DNA of 35,560 nucleotides from Caldilineaceae bacterium (GTDB taxonomy: Bacteria > Chloroflexota > Anaerolineae > Caldilineales > Caldilineaceae), in contig JAJDTL010000010.1 of assembly GCA_022827195.1 (NCBI GenBank), positions 1 through 35,560 of the forward strand. The letters run 5' to 3'. A program made the translations under genes and the position numbers. How positions within the stretch are numbered: position 1 is the first letter of the stretch; each line of letters starts with the position of its first letter. This document shows positions 16,454 to 24,750 of this stretch, one piece after another. Below the pieces are notes generated by a model. That model made no database searches, was not told the origin of the DNA, and worked only from the letters and a program-made list of their open reading frames with translations.

Positions 16454-16481
16454 ATCATAGCACAGCGCAGACTGCGGGCAA
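16454..16481 (-). promoter_or_regulatory. Promoter of the secreted nuclease operon
   Basis: On the minus strand TTGCCC (16476-16481), a 16-bp spacer and TATGAT (16454-16459) are seen, with TGC directly before the -10 box (extended -10). It lies about 94 bases upstream of the start codon. Confidence 0.55.
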
Positions 16482-16817
16482 AGAAAACCGCCGTTTTCGG
16501 GCGTATCCCAATCTCCGGGCGAGGGACGGCAGGTTGACTTTCCGCATTTCCGGGCAAGAGCCTGAATTATGCAGTACAATGGTCTACAAGGATGACCGAA
16601 CGGGCCGCGGCCCGGCCGCAACTGCAGACAAATGTCATTTGAATCTCTTGTTCTTATCTCTGGTGCGCGCACGACACGCTGGCCGTGCGCAGCAACCCGC
16701 CGCCCGCCCAGCCCGCCCAGCCCGGCCAATATCGCCGCGGCCCATTGTCCGCTTTTTGGAGAAAAATTTGTATCTCCCTGCTCTTACACGCCCAAACCTG
16801 TTGCAGGCGCCCAAACA

Positions 16818-16992
16818 CGACATTTATCGACGCGCGGTCGACATATGTCTACGCGCGGTCGACATTTGTCGCATTCGGTCGCAACAGAACGCGGACCCCG
16901 ACATCCTGTCACAAACGCTCGTCCCAATATCCTGTCACGAGAGAAGAAAAACTTCCTTGAGAAGGACGACATTGGTCGACATTGGTCGACAT
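16818..16992. repeat. Cluster of CGACAT-centred repeats
   Basis: CGACAT occurs seven times in about 175 bases. Two copies form a perfect-period 21-bp pair (16831-16851 and 16852-16872, core GGTCGACATWTGTC) with a degenerate third copy before them. Two copies of atcctgtcac follow at about 16903 and 16929, and two exact copies of attggtcgac stand at 16971-16990. Several cores are palindromic or nearly so (GTCGAC, GACATATGTC). The layout resembles an operator or iteron cluster, but no binding protein is evident. Confidence 0.7.
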
Positions 16993-17164
16993 CCGATACC
17001 CTTTCGATACCCTTTCCGCCGCCGGCTTCGTCGCCCGCCGCGCACACAACTGACCGCGCCGCGCACGGGCGGCCCGGAAACGCGCACGCTGCCGCGATCC
17101 CGCCCCATTTCGGGGCGCCGGCCGTCGCGCAACCGGTTGGCAGCCGCTTCTGCGGAGGCATATA

Positions 17165-17995
17165 ATGATGCCGATGAACGCCCAATTCCAACTGCTTGAA
17201 GACGGCCTCGGCGCCGGCGCCCCGCCCGCCGGCTGGGCCGCCATCGTCGATCTGCCCGTGTTGGTCCTCGTCGGTGTCACCGGCGTGGGCAAGAGCACCG
17301 CCGTCAACGCGCTGCGCAGCGGCTGGGACGGCGTCTCTCTCCTGCCCAACCGGCGTAAGATTGCCGACCTGCTGGTCATCCCCACCGTACAGGGCTGGGA
17401 CGGCGAGACCCCCGGCGCGGTGACCGACCGACGGCTCCGTTTCGACTACACGCGGCGCTACCGCGAGCGCTATTCAGGCGGTCTGGCCCACGCGCTCAGC
17501 CGGCTGGTGCTGCCGCGGCCGCAGGCGGGCGCGCCCGGCCTGCACATCTTCGACGGCCTGCGCGGCGCGGATGAGGTTACCTTTGCCGCGCAGAGCCTGC
17601 CGCTGGCCCGCTTTGCCGTGCTCCACGCGCCCGATGTTGTGCGCGTGGAGCGGCTGCTGCAGCGCCGCGACGCCTTCGACCAGGTGGCCGGCCTGGAGGC
17701 AGGCGGCGGCTTCCGCTGGGAGGATGCGGCGGAAGGACGCGCGCTCTTTACGCAGGAGGAGCAGGACCGCTTGGCCGCGTTGGTGCGACGCGGCGAGGTG
17801 GACGGCGTCGAGCTCGCGGCCAAGGTCGCCATTGTCGCGGCCGAGCGCCGCAACTACGACCCGCACGCGGCTGCTGAAATCCTGCGGCGCGAGGCCCCCG
17901 ATCGCACCGTTGTCGTCGATACAACGACCCATTCGCCCGCCGAAGCCGCGGCCGCGATCGGCGAACTGATCCACGCAGCGGCCGGCAGCCAGTAG
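17165..17995 (+). CDS. P-loop NTPase of unknown function
   Basis: 276-residue soluble protein with a clear Walker A motif VGVTGVGKSTAVNAL (36-50) after a beta strand (LPVLVLVG). A probable second acidic strand is HIFDGLRGADEV. The region DVVRVERLLQRRDAFDQVAG resembles the substrate-closing part of small kinases. GGAGG stands 6 bases before the ATG; a second ATG follows at once. It is the first gene of a tightly packed plus-strand operon, 13 bases before an enolase-superfamily enzyme. A small-molecule kinase or a regulatory ATPase are both possible; I do not recognise a characterised family. Confidence 0.75.
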   Translation: MMPMNAQFQLLEDGLGAGAPPAGWAAIVDLPVLVLVGVTGVGKSTAVNALRSGWDGVSLLPNRRKIADLLVIPTVQGWDGETPGAVTDRRLRFDYTRRYRERYSGGLAHALSRLVLPRPQAGAPGLHIFDGLRGADEVTFAAQSLPLARFAVLHAPDVVRVERLLQRRDAFDQVAGLEAGGGFRWEDAAEGRALFTQEEQDRLAALVRRGEVDGVELAAKVAIVAAERRNYDPHAAAEILRREAPDRTVVVDTTTHSPAEAAAAIGELIHAAAGSQ

Positions 17996-18008
17996 AGTTG
18001 GAACCGCA

Positions 18009-19109
18009 ATGCCCACCATCATCGAAGCCATCGAACCAATTCCCTTCCGCCTGCCGCTGCGCTCTCCGCTGCGTTGGGGCGCGGCCAGCGTGATGCCTGA
18101 TGTGCGGCACGTGCTGCTGCATGTGCGGCTGAGCGACGGCAGCGAGGGCTGGGGCGAAGCGCCGCCCCGCCCCACCATCTACGGCGAGACCGTCGACGGC
18201 ATCTGCAGCGTGGTCCGCCAGGAGCTTGCGCCCCGCCTACTGGGCGAGATGCTGGACGACTCGACCCTGCCAAAGCTCTACGCACGTCTGCAGACGGTCA
18301 AAAACAACCAGACCGCCCGCGGCGCGCTCGATATGGCGCTGCACCACGCGCTGGCCGTCAGCCGCGGGCGCGACCTGTACGAGCAGGTTGGCGCCGGCCG
18401 CTCGCAGGTGCGCGTGAGCTACATTTTGGGCCTGGGCGAGATCGACGCCAGCCTGGCGGAGGCCGAGCGCATCGTGGCGCAGGGCGTGCGCGTACTCAAG
18501 GTGAAGGTAGGGCTGGACTGGGGCGCGGACCTGCAGCGGCTGCGAAGCCTGCGCGATCGGTTCGGCGCGGGCGTCGATCTCTACGTTGACGCCAACGAGT
18601 GCTTCGAGCCGCAGAACGTGCGGGCGCGCCTGGAACAGATGGCCGAGCTGGAGGTGCGCTACTGTGAGGAGCCGCTGCCGGTGGAGCTGGTCCTCGCGCG
18701 CGCGGCCGCACGCAAGGTCGACGCGCTGCCCCTTATCGCCGACGACAGCGTCTTCAGCGCCCGCGACCTGCGCCGCGAGCTCAGCCTGGACACCTTCCAC
18801 ATCCTCAACATCAAGACCGCGCGCACCGGCTTCACCGAATCGGCGCAGATGTTGAACCAGGCGCTGGTTGCCGGCAAGAAGGTCATGGTCGGCTCGCAGG
18901 CCAGCGCCGGCTGGGGGACCGTCGGCGCGGCGCTATTCGCCGCCCGGCCCGGCATCAACCTGCCGTGCGAGCTGAGTTTTTTCCTCAAGCTGGAAGAGGA
19001 CCTGTTGACGCAGCCGCCGTCGATCGCCGACGGCTACCTCGACGTGACCCGGCTCGGCCGGGCGGAGATCGACGCCGACCGGCTGCGGGATGCGCGTCTG
19101 GAGAAGTAA
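18009..19109 (+). CDS. Enolase-superfamily enzyme, muconate lactonizing (MLE) subgroup
   Basis: 366-residue cytoplasmic enzyme with the two-domain enolase-superfamily layout: an N-terminal capping domain (1-125) and a barrel. MLE-subgroup residues are all visible: Lys164 and Lys166 in LKVKVGLD, metal ligands Asp194 in YVDANE, Glu220 in YCEEPLP and Asp245 in IADDSVF, and Lys269 in LNIKTARTG. GSQASAGWG follows near residue 297. Members are cycloisomerases, o-succinylbenzoate synthases or dipeptide epimerases; the reaction starts with proton abstraction next to a carboxylate. There is no menaquinone or aromatic pathway gene nearby, so a dipeptide or other epimerase role is at least as likely. 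The substrate is open. Confidence 0.88.
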   Translation: MPTIIEAIEPIPFRLPLRSPLRWGAASVMPDVRHVLLHVRLSDGSEGWGEAPPRPTIYGETVDGICSVVRQELAPRLLGEMLDDSTLPKLYARLQTVKNNQTARGALDMALHHALAVSRGRDLYEQVGAGRSQVRVSYILGLGEIDASLAEAERIVAQGVRVLKVKVGLDWGADLQRLRSLRDRFGAGVDLYVDANECFEPQNVRARLEQMAELEVRYCEEPLPVELVLARAAARKVDALPLIADDSVFSARDLRRELSLDTFHILNIKTARTGFTESAQMLNQALVAGKKVMVGSQASAGWGTVGAALFAARPGINLPCELSFFLKLEEDLLTQPPSIADGYLDVTRLGRAEIDADRLRDARLEK

Positions 19110-19112
19110 ACC

Positions 19113-20192
19113 ATGGGTGTACAGACTCCAACTCCGCAGACAGGGACGGGTTCACCCCTGGCGCTGGCTGGTCCCCTCACCGTCGGCGACCTGCTGGACC
19201 GCGCCTTCCGCCTCTACCGCGCCCGTTTCGGCCTTTTTCTGCTGACGGCGGCCGTCCTGCTCGTCCCGATCGCGATCATCTCCGGCATCTTCCTGGGAGG
19301 TTCCTTCGGCGGCTTCATGCAGAACATGGGGCAGTTCATGACCGAAGCCACTGACCCCGATGACATCCCGTTCTCGATGGCCTTTGACCTTTTCGGCGGG
19401 TTATACGCCAGCGTGTTGCTTCTCGGCGTCGTGAGCGCCGCGGCCAACGCGATTGCCAACCTTTCGCTTACCGTGCAGGCGGTCGAGGCGCTGCACGGCG
19501 GCTCGCTCCCGCTCATGGCCGGCCTTCGCCGCGGTGTGCGCCGTTTCCTGCCCTTTGTCGGTATGATGATTGTGCAGTACGCGGCCATCGCCGCCGCCTC
19601 AATCGTGGTCCTGATCCCGCTGGTCCTGGCCGGTCTTGCGTTGGTGGCCGCGGCCGGCGCGCTGTTCGGCGGGAACCCGTTCGAGAGCGACGGGGCGGGC
19701 GGCATCCTCGCCGTCGTCGGCATGGTCGGGCTGGCCATCTGCGGATACGGCCTTGCCATCATTCTGGTCCTGGTCCCGTCCTTCTATCTGTCTGCGCGCT
19801 GGCTCGTCGCCCCGACCGCGCTGGTCGCCGAGGGGACGGGCCCGATTGATGCCCTGCGCCGCAGCTGGCACCTGAGCCAGGGCAACGTGCTGCGCATGGT
19901 CGGCTACCTGGTCCTGATTTACATTCTTATGGCGCTATTCATGTCTGTGCCCGTGATGGCGCTGCAGTGGGCGATTATGATTCTGATGCCGACCGAGGCG
20001 CTCGAACTGGCGATGACCCTGCCCACGGCGGTCTCCTCCCTCATCTCGGTCTTCGGCCTGCCCTTCTACGTCGCCGCGATCGTGCTGCTCTACTACGATC
20101 TGCGCATACGGCGCGAGAGCTACGACCTAGAGTTGCGCCTCGCCGAAATGGAAGAACAAGTGGGCCGGGACGCCGGCGCGCGCGCGCCATAG
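19113..20192 (+). CDS. Multi-pass membrane protein with VGDLLDRAFRLYRARF motif
   Basis: 359-residue integral membrane protein with about six helices, beginning 3 bases after the MLE gene. The N-terminal amphipathic segment VGDLLDRAFRLYRARFGLF precedes the first helix. A Gly/Ala-rich region and ALRRSWHLSQGNVLRM, a conserved cytoplasmic helix in membrane proteins related to the glycerophosphodiesterase membrane domain, occur near residues 247-262. The C-terminus ends in a charged cytoplasmic helix (YDLELRLAEMEEQVGRDAG). No catalytic motif is visible. The stop codon overlaps the GTG start of a shortened paralogue (TAGTG). Together with the following DUF4129-like gene it fits a known type of Chloroflexota/Actinobacteria membrane cluster of unclear function. 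Confidence 0.75.
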   Translation: MGVQTPTPQTGTGSPLALAGPLTVGDLLDRAFRLYRARFGLFLLTAAVLLVPIAIISGIFLGGSFGGFMQNMGQFMTEATDPDDIPFSMAFDLFGGLYASVLLLGVVSAAANAIANLSLTVQAVEALHGGSLPLMAGLRRGVRRFLPFVGMMIVQYAAIAAASIVVLIPLVLAGLALVAAAGALFGGNPFESDGAGGILAVVGMVGLAICGYGLAIILVLVPSFYLSARWLVAPTALVAEGTGPIDALRRSWHLSQGNVLRMVGYLVLIYILMALFMSVPVMALQWAIMILMPTEALELAMTLPTAVSSLISVFGLPFYVAAIVLLYYDLRIRRESYDLELRLAEMEEQVGRDAGARAP

Positions 20193-20455
20193 TGACCCAG
20201 TTCCCTCTCTCCGGGCCGATGAGCGTGGGCGACCTGCTGGACCGCGCCTTCCGGCTCTACCGGGCGCGTTTCGGCGTTTTCCTGCCGACGGCGGCAATCT
20301 TTCTCGTCCCGGCTGGGATTCTCTCCGTTTTGTTCGGCGAAGAGTCGATCGTCGGCGTTCTCGCGCTCTTTTTGGAAATGGCCGCCACCGCGCTTGTCAG
20401 CCTGGCCTTCACTGCCCAGGGCATCGAAGCGCTGCACAGCCGCCCAGAAGGCTGA
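20192..20455 (+). CDS. Shortened paralogue of the preceding membrane protein
   Basis: 87-residue membrane protein from a GTG that overlaps the previous stop codon by one base. Residues 8-32 (SGPMSVGDLLDRAFRLYRAR and onward) nearly repeat the start of the upstream protein, as does the DNA. The end (LVSLAFTAQGIEALH) matches the upstream segment ANLSLTVQAVEALH. The material between is shortened, and everything after this point is missing. It is therefore an internally deleted, C-terminally truncated duplicate with two predicted helices. Translational coupling argues for expression; it may be a decaying copy or a small partner subunit. Confidence 0.6.
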   Translation: MTQFPLSGPMSVGDLLDRAFRLYRARFGVFLPTAAIFLVPAGILSVLFGEESIVGVLALFLEMAATALVSLAFTAQGIEALHSRPEG

Positions 20456-20498
20456 TCAGGAGCGAGTGGCGGTAGATGCGATCTCGAGGAGGATGTAG

Positions 20499-21452
20499 AT
20501 GATTGCGACCGCGCGCGGACGCGCCGGGTGGCTTTTCCTTCTCCTAGCCACTCTGTGGCCGGCCGGCCCCCTTCACGCCCAAGACGAAGCACCGGTCTCT
20601 CTGTCCGTTTACGAGGAGCGGCTCGCCGCCGCGCTGGCGCAACTGGAGAGCGGCGTCGACCTGGAGAAAGTGCAGGCCGACCTCGCCGCCATCGAGCAGG
20701 TCAGACTGCCGAGCGGGCGCGTACTGGATATCACGCCGCTGCTGGACGGCATCGAGAATGTCGACGACGCGCGCGTCCGCCTGGAAACGGTGCTCGCCCA
20801 ATTGGAGCTCGTCGACAGCGATCGCACCGCCGACCGCCTGGCGGCCCTCGACCGCGTCTCCCAGCGCCTGGACCTCGACCGGCCCAGCCTGTGGGAGCGA
20901 TTCACGCACTGGCTTGAAGATCTGTGGGACCGATTGAAGCCCCAGCGACAGGCAAGCGGAGGCGCGGGCGCGTCGGCGGGGCAGGCGGTCAGCACCGTTG
21001 CCGGTTGGGGAATCATCATTGTCGGCAGCCTGTTGCTGGTGCTTCTACTCAGCTATTGGCTGCGCGGCTTCCTGGGTGGCATACTGACGGACAGCGCGGC
21101 GCGCGCCCGCAGCGCAGGGAGTGAGGGACCGGCGACCGCGGCCGAGGCGCGCGAGCAGGCGACCGCGCAGGCCCAGAGCGGGGCGTACCGGCAGGCGGTG
21201 CGAACACTTTTCCTGTCGGCGCTGCTGCACCTGCGTGAGAACGGTCTGCTGCAGCAGGTAGAAAACAGGACGAACCGCGAGGTACTGGCGAGTCTGCCGC
21301 CGCACAGTCCGGCGCGGCCCCATCTGGAGCCGGTGGTGGAGACATTCGACCGCGTCTGGTACGGCATCCGTGAGCCGGATGAGCAGACGTTCAACGCCTA
21401 CCGCGAGGAGGTGAACGCGTTGATGTCGGAAACGGAGGAAGGCAGTGGCTAG
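20499..21452 (+). CDS. DUF4129-like single-pass membrane protein
   Basis: 317-residue protein; GAGGAGG stands six bases before the ATG. An N-terminal signal (GRAGWLFLLLATLWPAGPLHA) is followed by an extracytoplasmic helical part (30-145) rich in Leu, Glu and Arg, then one membrane helix (about 167-187: GWGIIIVGSLLLVLLLSYWL). The cytoplasmic end carries the DUF4129-type pattern: YRQAVRTLFLSALLHLRENG, NRTNREVLASLP, FDRVWYGIREPDEQTFNAYR. In related genomes such proteins stand near MoxR ATPase, DUF58 and transglutaminase genes; none of these is here. It is the last gene of the operon begun at 17165. Confidence 0.75.
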   Translation: MIATARGRAGWLFLLLATLWPAGPLHAQDEAPVSLSVYEERLAAALAQLESGVDLEKVQADLAAIEQVRLPSGRVLDITPLLDGIENVDDARVRLETVLAQLELVDSDRTADRLAALDRVSQRLDLDRPSLWERFTHWLEDLWDRLKPQRQASGGAGASAGQAVSTVAGWGIIIVGSLLLVLLLSYWLRGFLGGILTDSAARARSAGSEGPATAAEAREQATAQAQSGAYRQAVRTLFLSALLHLRENGLLQQVENRTNREVLASLPPHSPARPHLEPVVETFDRVWYGIREPDEQTFNAYREEVNALMSETEEGSG

Positions 21453-21525
21453 TGGCCGGTTGCCAGAGGCCAGTCCCGCTCGTGCAGTTACTGAAAACTG
21501 AAAACCAAGAACGAAAAACTAAAGA
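21452..21525 (+). repeat. Composite intergenic repeat (diverged 21-mer plus A-rich element)
   Basis: Bases 21452-21472 match the tandem 21-mer at the window start in 17 of 21 positions. They are followed by ctgaaaactgaaaaccaaga (21491-21510) and gaacgaaaaactaaag, the A-rich element also seen at 12999 and inverted at 34262. The composite starts right on the stop codon of the DUF4129-like gene and ends close to the ribosome binding site of the next gene. Confidence 0.65.
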
Positions 21526-21538
21526 AAGAGAGAGGCAG

Positions 21539-22420
21539 ATGAACAAGTTCAGAGGGATTTTCCCCGCCATCATCACACCGATGACGGCGGAGGGCGGGTT
21601 GAACGAGGAGGCGTTCCGCCAAGTGATGGAGTTCAATATCCAGGCCGGGGTGCAGGGGTTCTGGGTGGCGGGCGGCACGGGCGAGAGCATTCTGTTGGAC
21701 GATGCAGAGAACCGGCGGATTGCGGAGATTGCCGCGGACCAGTCCCAAGGGCGCATCGCCAACATCATGCACGTGGGCGCGCCGACGACGGAACGGGCCG
21801 CGCGGCTGGCCGAACACGCGGCCAAAGCCGGGGTCGAGGCGATCTGCTGCGTGCCGCCGTTCTTCTACACGCAGAGCGACAAGGGGGTCGTCGAACATTA
21901 CCGGGTGGTCGCGGCCGCGGCGGACCTGCCCTTTTTCGTCTACAATCTACCCAGTGCCACGGGTGTTGAGATCACCCCGGAACTGATGGCCAAGATCCAG
22001 GAAGGCGTGCCCCAGCTGGCCGGGCTCAAACATTCAGCCCCCTACATTCCCTATGTGAAAACTTTCGCTGAGATGGGGCTGTCCTGTCTGATCGGCAACG
22101 CGCGCCTGATGCTGCCGGGCCTGCTGATCGGGGCGACCGGCTGCGTAGACGGCCCGCCCAACATGGCGCCCGAGCTATGGGCTGCGATCTGGCGGGCCTA
22201 CGAGGCGGGCGACATCGAGGCGGCGCGGGCAGCGCAGGAAAAGGCTTCGTCGGTGTCGGAGGCGCTGGCGCTGCCGGCCAAGTTCCACGGGGTGATCAAG
22301 GCGGTTATCGGCCAGCGGCTGGGGATCGACTGCGGCGACCCGCGCCCGCCCGGGGAACCGCTGACCGCGGACGAGCGTGCGGCGCTGGCGAAAAAGGTGG
22401 TTGCGCTGGGCCTGGCCTAA
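21539..22420 (+). CDS. Dihydrodipicolinate synthase/N-acetylneuraminate lyase family protein
   Basis: 293-residue class I aldolase-type enzyme of the DapA/NanA family. The start at 21539 follows GAGAGAGG and is immediately followed by the family N-terminus FRGIFPAIITPMTAEGGLNEEAF. Substrate-binding motif GGTGES (45-50), proton-relay Tyr135 in FFVYNLPSATG, and Schiff-base Lys164 in LAGLKHSAP are all visible. The GLKHS context fits neither classical DapA (GIKD/GIKE) nor NanA (GIKF) well, so another 2-keto acid lyase or dehydratase of the superfamily is likely. Length is normal. It is separated from the upstream operon by a composite repeat. Confidence 0.88.
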   Translation: MNKFRGIFPAIITPMTAEGGLNEEAFRQVMEFNIQAGVQGFWVAGGTGESILLDDAENRRIAEIAADQSQGRIANIMHVGAPTTERAARLAEHAAKAGVEAICCVPPFFYTQSDKGVVEHYRVVAAAADLPFFVYNLPSATGVEITPELMAKIQEGVPQLAGLKHSAPYIPYVKTFAEMGLSCLIGNARLMLPGLLIGATGCVDGPPNMAPELWAAIWRAYEAGDIEAARAAQEKASSVSEALALPAKFHGVIKAVIGQRLGIDCGDPRPPGEPLTADERAALAKKVVALGLA

Positions 22421-22432
22421 CGGCAGTAGATA

Positions 22433-22469
22433 GAGGTTGGTGGATGGCGATCGTGTCGTCCACTAACCA
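22433..22469. other. Hairpin between convergent genes
   Basis: ggttggtgga and tccactaacc pair over 10 bp (one G-U) around a 14-base loop. It lies between the DapA-family gene and the TPR gene, which converge 42 bases apart. There is no T tract, so it is only a possible bidirectional terminator or mRNA 3' stabiliser. Confidence 0.45.
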
Positions 22470-24736
22470 CTTGTGTCGGCGGTCTGGCGCTGCCAGGTTG
22501 CTTCGAACTCCTCGTCGCTGAGGTCGCCCTGCGTCCAGGCGACGGCCGCCTGGGTGACGACGCCGGTGACGGAGGTTGTGCGGTTGAAGGTGCCGGCGAC
22601 GACGACGAGCGCGTCCGGTTCGGAGCTGATGCGGGGCAGGAGGCGCGATAGTTCGACGATCAGCTGACGTTCGACGTTGGCGTACTCCTCGCTGTCGACG
22701 GCCAGGTCGACGGCATAGGCCACCACCAGGGTCCGTTGCCCCTCTTCGCCCTCCTCGATGTCCAGGTAGCGGATTTCGACATCGGCATCCTGCAGGACCT
22801 TCACGGCAGCTGTGACTGCCTCCTGGTCGTCGAGCATCATTGCCGGATCGGGCGTGGGACGGGCGGCGCGGTCGAAGCATCTGTCCAGCACGTCTTCCAG
22901 CGCTTCTTTCTCCTCCTCGTCGTCGGTGTTGTCGATCAGCCAGCGCAAATGGGGTTCGGCCTCGGCGCAGCGGACCTGGGCGAGGAAGAGGAGTGCGAGG
23001 GCATTGCGGGCCACGATGTGGTCGCTGTTCAGCTGGATTGCCTCTTCCAACAGCGGCTGGGCTTTTTCGAATTCTCCCATGCGGGTATAGGTCTCGCCGA
23101 GGACGGCCAGCACGGTGGAGGTGCGCGCGCCGCGTTCGAGCGCGTCGAGCGCGATGCTCTGGGCGGCCTCGACGTTGCCCTCGTACAGCTGCACGAAGGC
23201 CAGGCTTTCGCGGGCGTCGAGGCTTTCGGGGCGCAGTACCTGCCAGCGCTGGGCCGCGGACACGGCTTCGTCGAGCTGTCCCAGCATCAGGTGCGTCTCG
23301 TAGAGGGCCTGGTAGTAGAGGGGGTCGTCGGTGGCCAGGGCTTTGATCTCGTTGAGGGCGGCGCGCGCCTCAAGCGCCTTGTCGTCGCGGGCATAGGCGA
23401 TGGCGAGCAGGCGGGCATCGCCTACCGATTCGGGCAGCGCGTCGAGGGTCTGGCGGAAATAGGTGGCCGCGGTGGTGAAATCTCTATCGCATAGATAGCT
23501 GACGCCGACCATGCGCTTGGCTGAGATGCTGTAGGGGCGGGCGTCGAGCCAGTCCTGCGCCAGCGCGCGCGACTCTTCGCAGAGGTCCTGATCATTGAGC
23601 AACCGCATGCGGATCAGGGTGACATCTCGGCGGTGGACGGTGGCGCGATCTTCGGCAAGTGCCTGGTAGGCGGCCGTTTCATTGTTGCGCTCCTGCTGGA
23701 GCAGCATCAGCGCCATGCAGCTGTAGGCGTCGGGGAAGGGGGTGTGGGGCTGGTCGAGGGTGATGGTCCGCATGCATTTCGCCTCGCTCGTCTCCCAGTC
23801 GCCCTCTTCGGCGGCCATATCGGCCTCGAAGAAGAGGGTGGAGGCGTGGTCGGGCAGGGCGCTGATTGCGGGTTCGGCGATCGAGCGGGCGGCATAGACG
23901 TCACCGTAGACGTTGAACTCGTGGCGGGCGTTGACGATGTGCCAGGCAAAGAAGCCCGGTTCCAGATCGAGGGCTTGTGCGTAGGCGTCGCCGGCCTGGT
24001 CCCAGTCGTGCATCTGGAAGGCGATTGAGCCGAGAGTGGCCCAGGCTGGGGCGGAGTCGGGGTCAAGGCGCACGGCGGATTGGGCGTGTTCAAAGGCGAG
24101 GTCGACCTCATACATACTGACGAGGATGTCGGCCAGGGCCATGTGGGCGGTTGCGTTTTCCGCGCCCAGCTCGACTGCCTGAAGTCCGATCACTTTGGCT
24201 TCGTCGAAGTGGTGGGCGCCCTGCTTCGCCCAGGCGAGGTAGGCGAGGGCGGTGCTGTCCTCAGGCGCCAGCGCGATTGCGTTCTGTGCGGACTGCAGGG
24301 CCTGTTGCCAGTACTGCGACTGATAGAGGTAGACATCGGTCAGGCCGAGGTGGGCGGGCAGATAGCTGGGGTCGGCGGAGATTGCGTCGATGAAAGCGGC
24401 TTCGGCGCCGTTGAGGTCGCTGGTTACGAAGAGGGACCGCCCTTCGGCGCTGAGTGTTACTGCCAGGGCGCGGTCGGGTTCGGCCAGCGGCGCAGGTGTG
24501 GCGGTCGGGGCCGGTCCGGGCGTCCGGGTGGGGATGACGATAGCCGCCGGCGTTCTGGTTGCCGTTGGGGCGGGCGGCGTCGCGCCGGCGGGCGTGACTT
24601 GAGTGAGCTGGCACGCGGCCAAAAGCAGGGCAAATGCAGCCGGTATCAGTTGAACCGGCGGTCTGCGCAGGGTGTGTCGAAGGTGTAAACCGGCGCGGAG
24701 AGCGTCGAATCGCGGCAGCTGGACGTGTAATTTCAT
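22463..24736 (-). CDS. TPR-repeat lipoprotein
   Basis: 757-residue surface lipoprotein of unknown role. The ATG at 24736 follows GGAGG by six bases. A signal segment ends in the lipobox LLLAAC (Cys42), followed by a Pro/Thr-rich linker (about 48-85). Most of the rest consists of tetratricopeptide repeats, for example LTDVYLYQSQYWQQALQSAQ, WATLGSIAFQMHDWDQAGDA and LGETYTRMGEFEKAQPLLEE, which usually serve protein-protein contacts. A C-terminal domain of about 120 residues (from DDQEAVTAAVKVLQDADV) has no TPR pattern and may be a small alpha/beta module. It is monocistronic, and its leader forms a strong hairpin next to the ribosome binding site. Confidence 0.85.
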   Translation of the reverse strand: MKLHVQLPRFDALRAGLHLRHTLRRPPVQLIPAAFALLLAACQLTQVTPAGATPPAPTATRTPAAIVIPTRTPGPAPTATPAPLAEPDRALAVTLSAEGRSLFVTSDLNGAEAAFIDAISADPSYLPAHLGLTDVYLYQSQYWQQALQSAQNAIALAPEDSTALAYLAWAKQGAHHFDEAKVIGLQAVELGAENATAHMALADILVSMYEVDLAFEHAQSAVRLDPDSAPAWATLGSIAFQMHDWDQAGDAYAQALDLEPGFFAWHIVNARHEFNVYGDVYAARSIAEPAISALPDHASTLFFEADMAAEEGDWETSEAKCMRTITLDQPHTPFPDAYSCMALMLLQQERNNETAAYQALAEDRATVHRRDVTLIRMRLLNDQDLCEESRALAQDWLDARPYSISAKRMVGVSYLCDRDFTTAATYFRQTLDALPESVGDARLLAIAYARDDKALEARAALNEIKALATDDPLYYQALYETHLMLGQLDEAVSAAQRWQVLRPESLDARESLAFVQLYEGNVEAAQSIALDALERGARTSTVLAVLGETYTRMGEFEKAQPLLEEAIQLNSDHIVARNALALLFLAQVRCAEAEPHLRWLIDNTDDEEEKEALEDVLDRCFDRAARPTPDPAMMLDDQEAVTAAVKVLQDADVEIRYLDIEEGEEGQRTLVVAYAVDLAVDSEEYANVERQLIVELSRLLPRISSEPDALVVVAGTFNRTTSVTGVVTQAAVAWTQGDLSDEEFEATWQRQTADTSG

Positions 24737-24750
24737 CTGGGATCCTCCAG

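Larger units (their letters stand above)
16361..17164. other. Non-coding divergent interval with repeats, 804 bases
   Basis: The interval separates the minus-strand nuclease operon and the plus-strand P-loop operon. Long frames stay open because of GC content, but they encode Arg/Pro-rich, motif-free products with poor starts, so I call it non-coding. It holds the nuclease promoter (16454-16481), an A/T-richer patch (16750-16790), a cluster of CGACAT-centred repeats (16818-16992) and a direct repeat of gataccctttc (around 16995-17016). GGAGG at 17154-17158 serves the downstream gene. Confidence 0.6.

Noticed and set aside
16330..17199. 289-codon plus-strand frame across the divergent region
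   Set aside because: Overlaps the nuclease start and the next gene, Arg/Pro-rich, no ribosome binding site, and crosses the repeat cluster.
18009..19109. o-succinylbenzoate synthase (menC)
   Set aside because: The MLE-type residues fit, but no menaquinone gene is nearby and subgroup-specific residues cannot be judged by eye.
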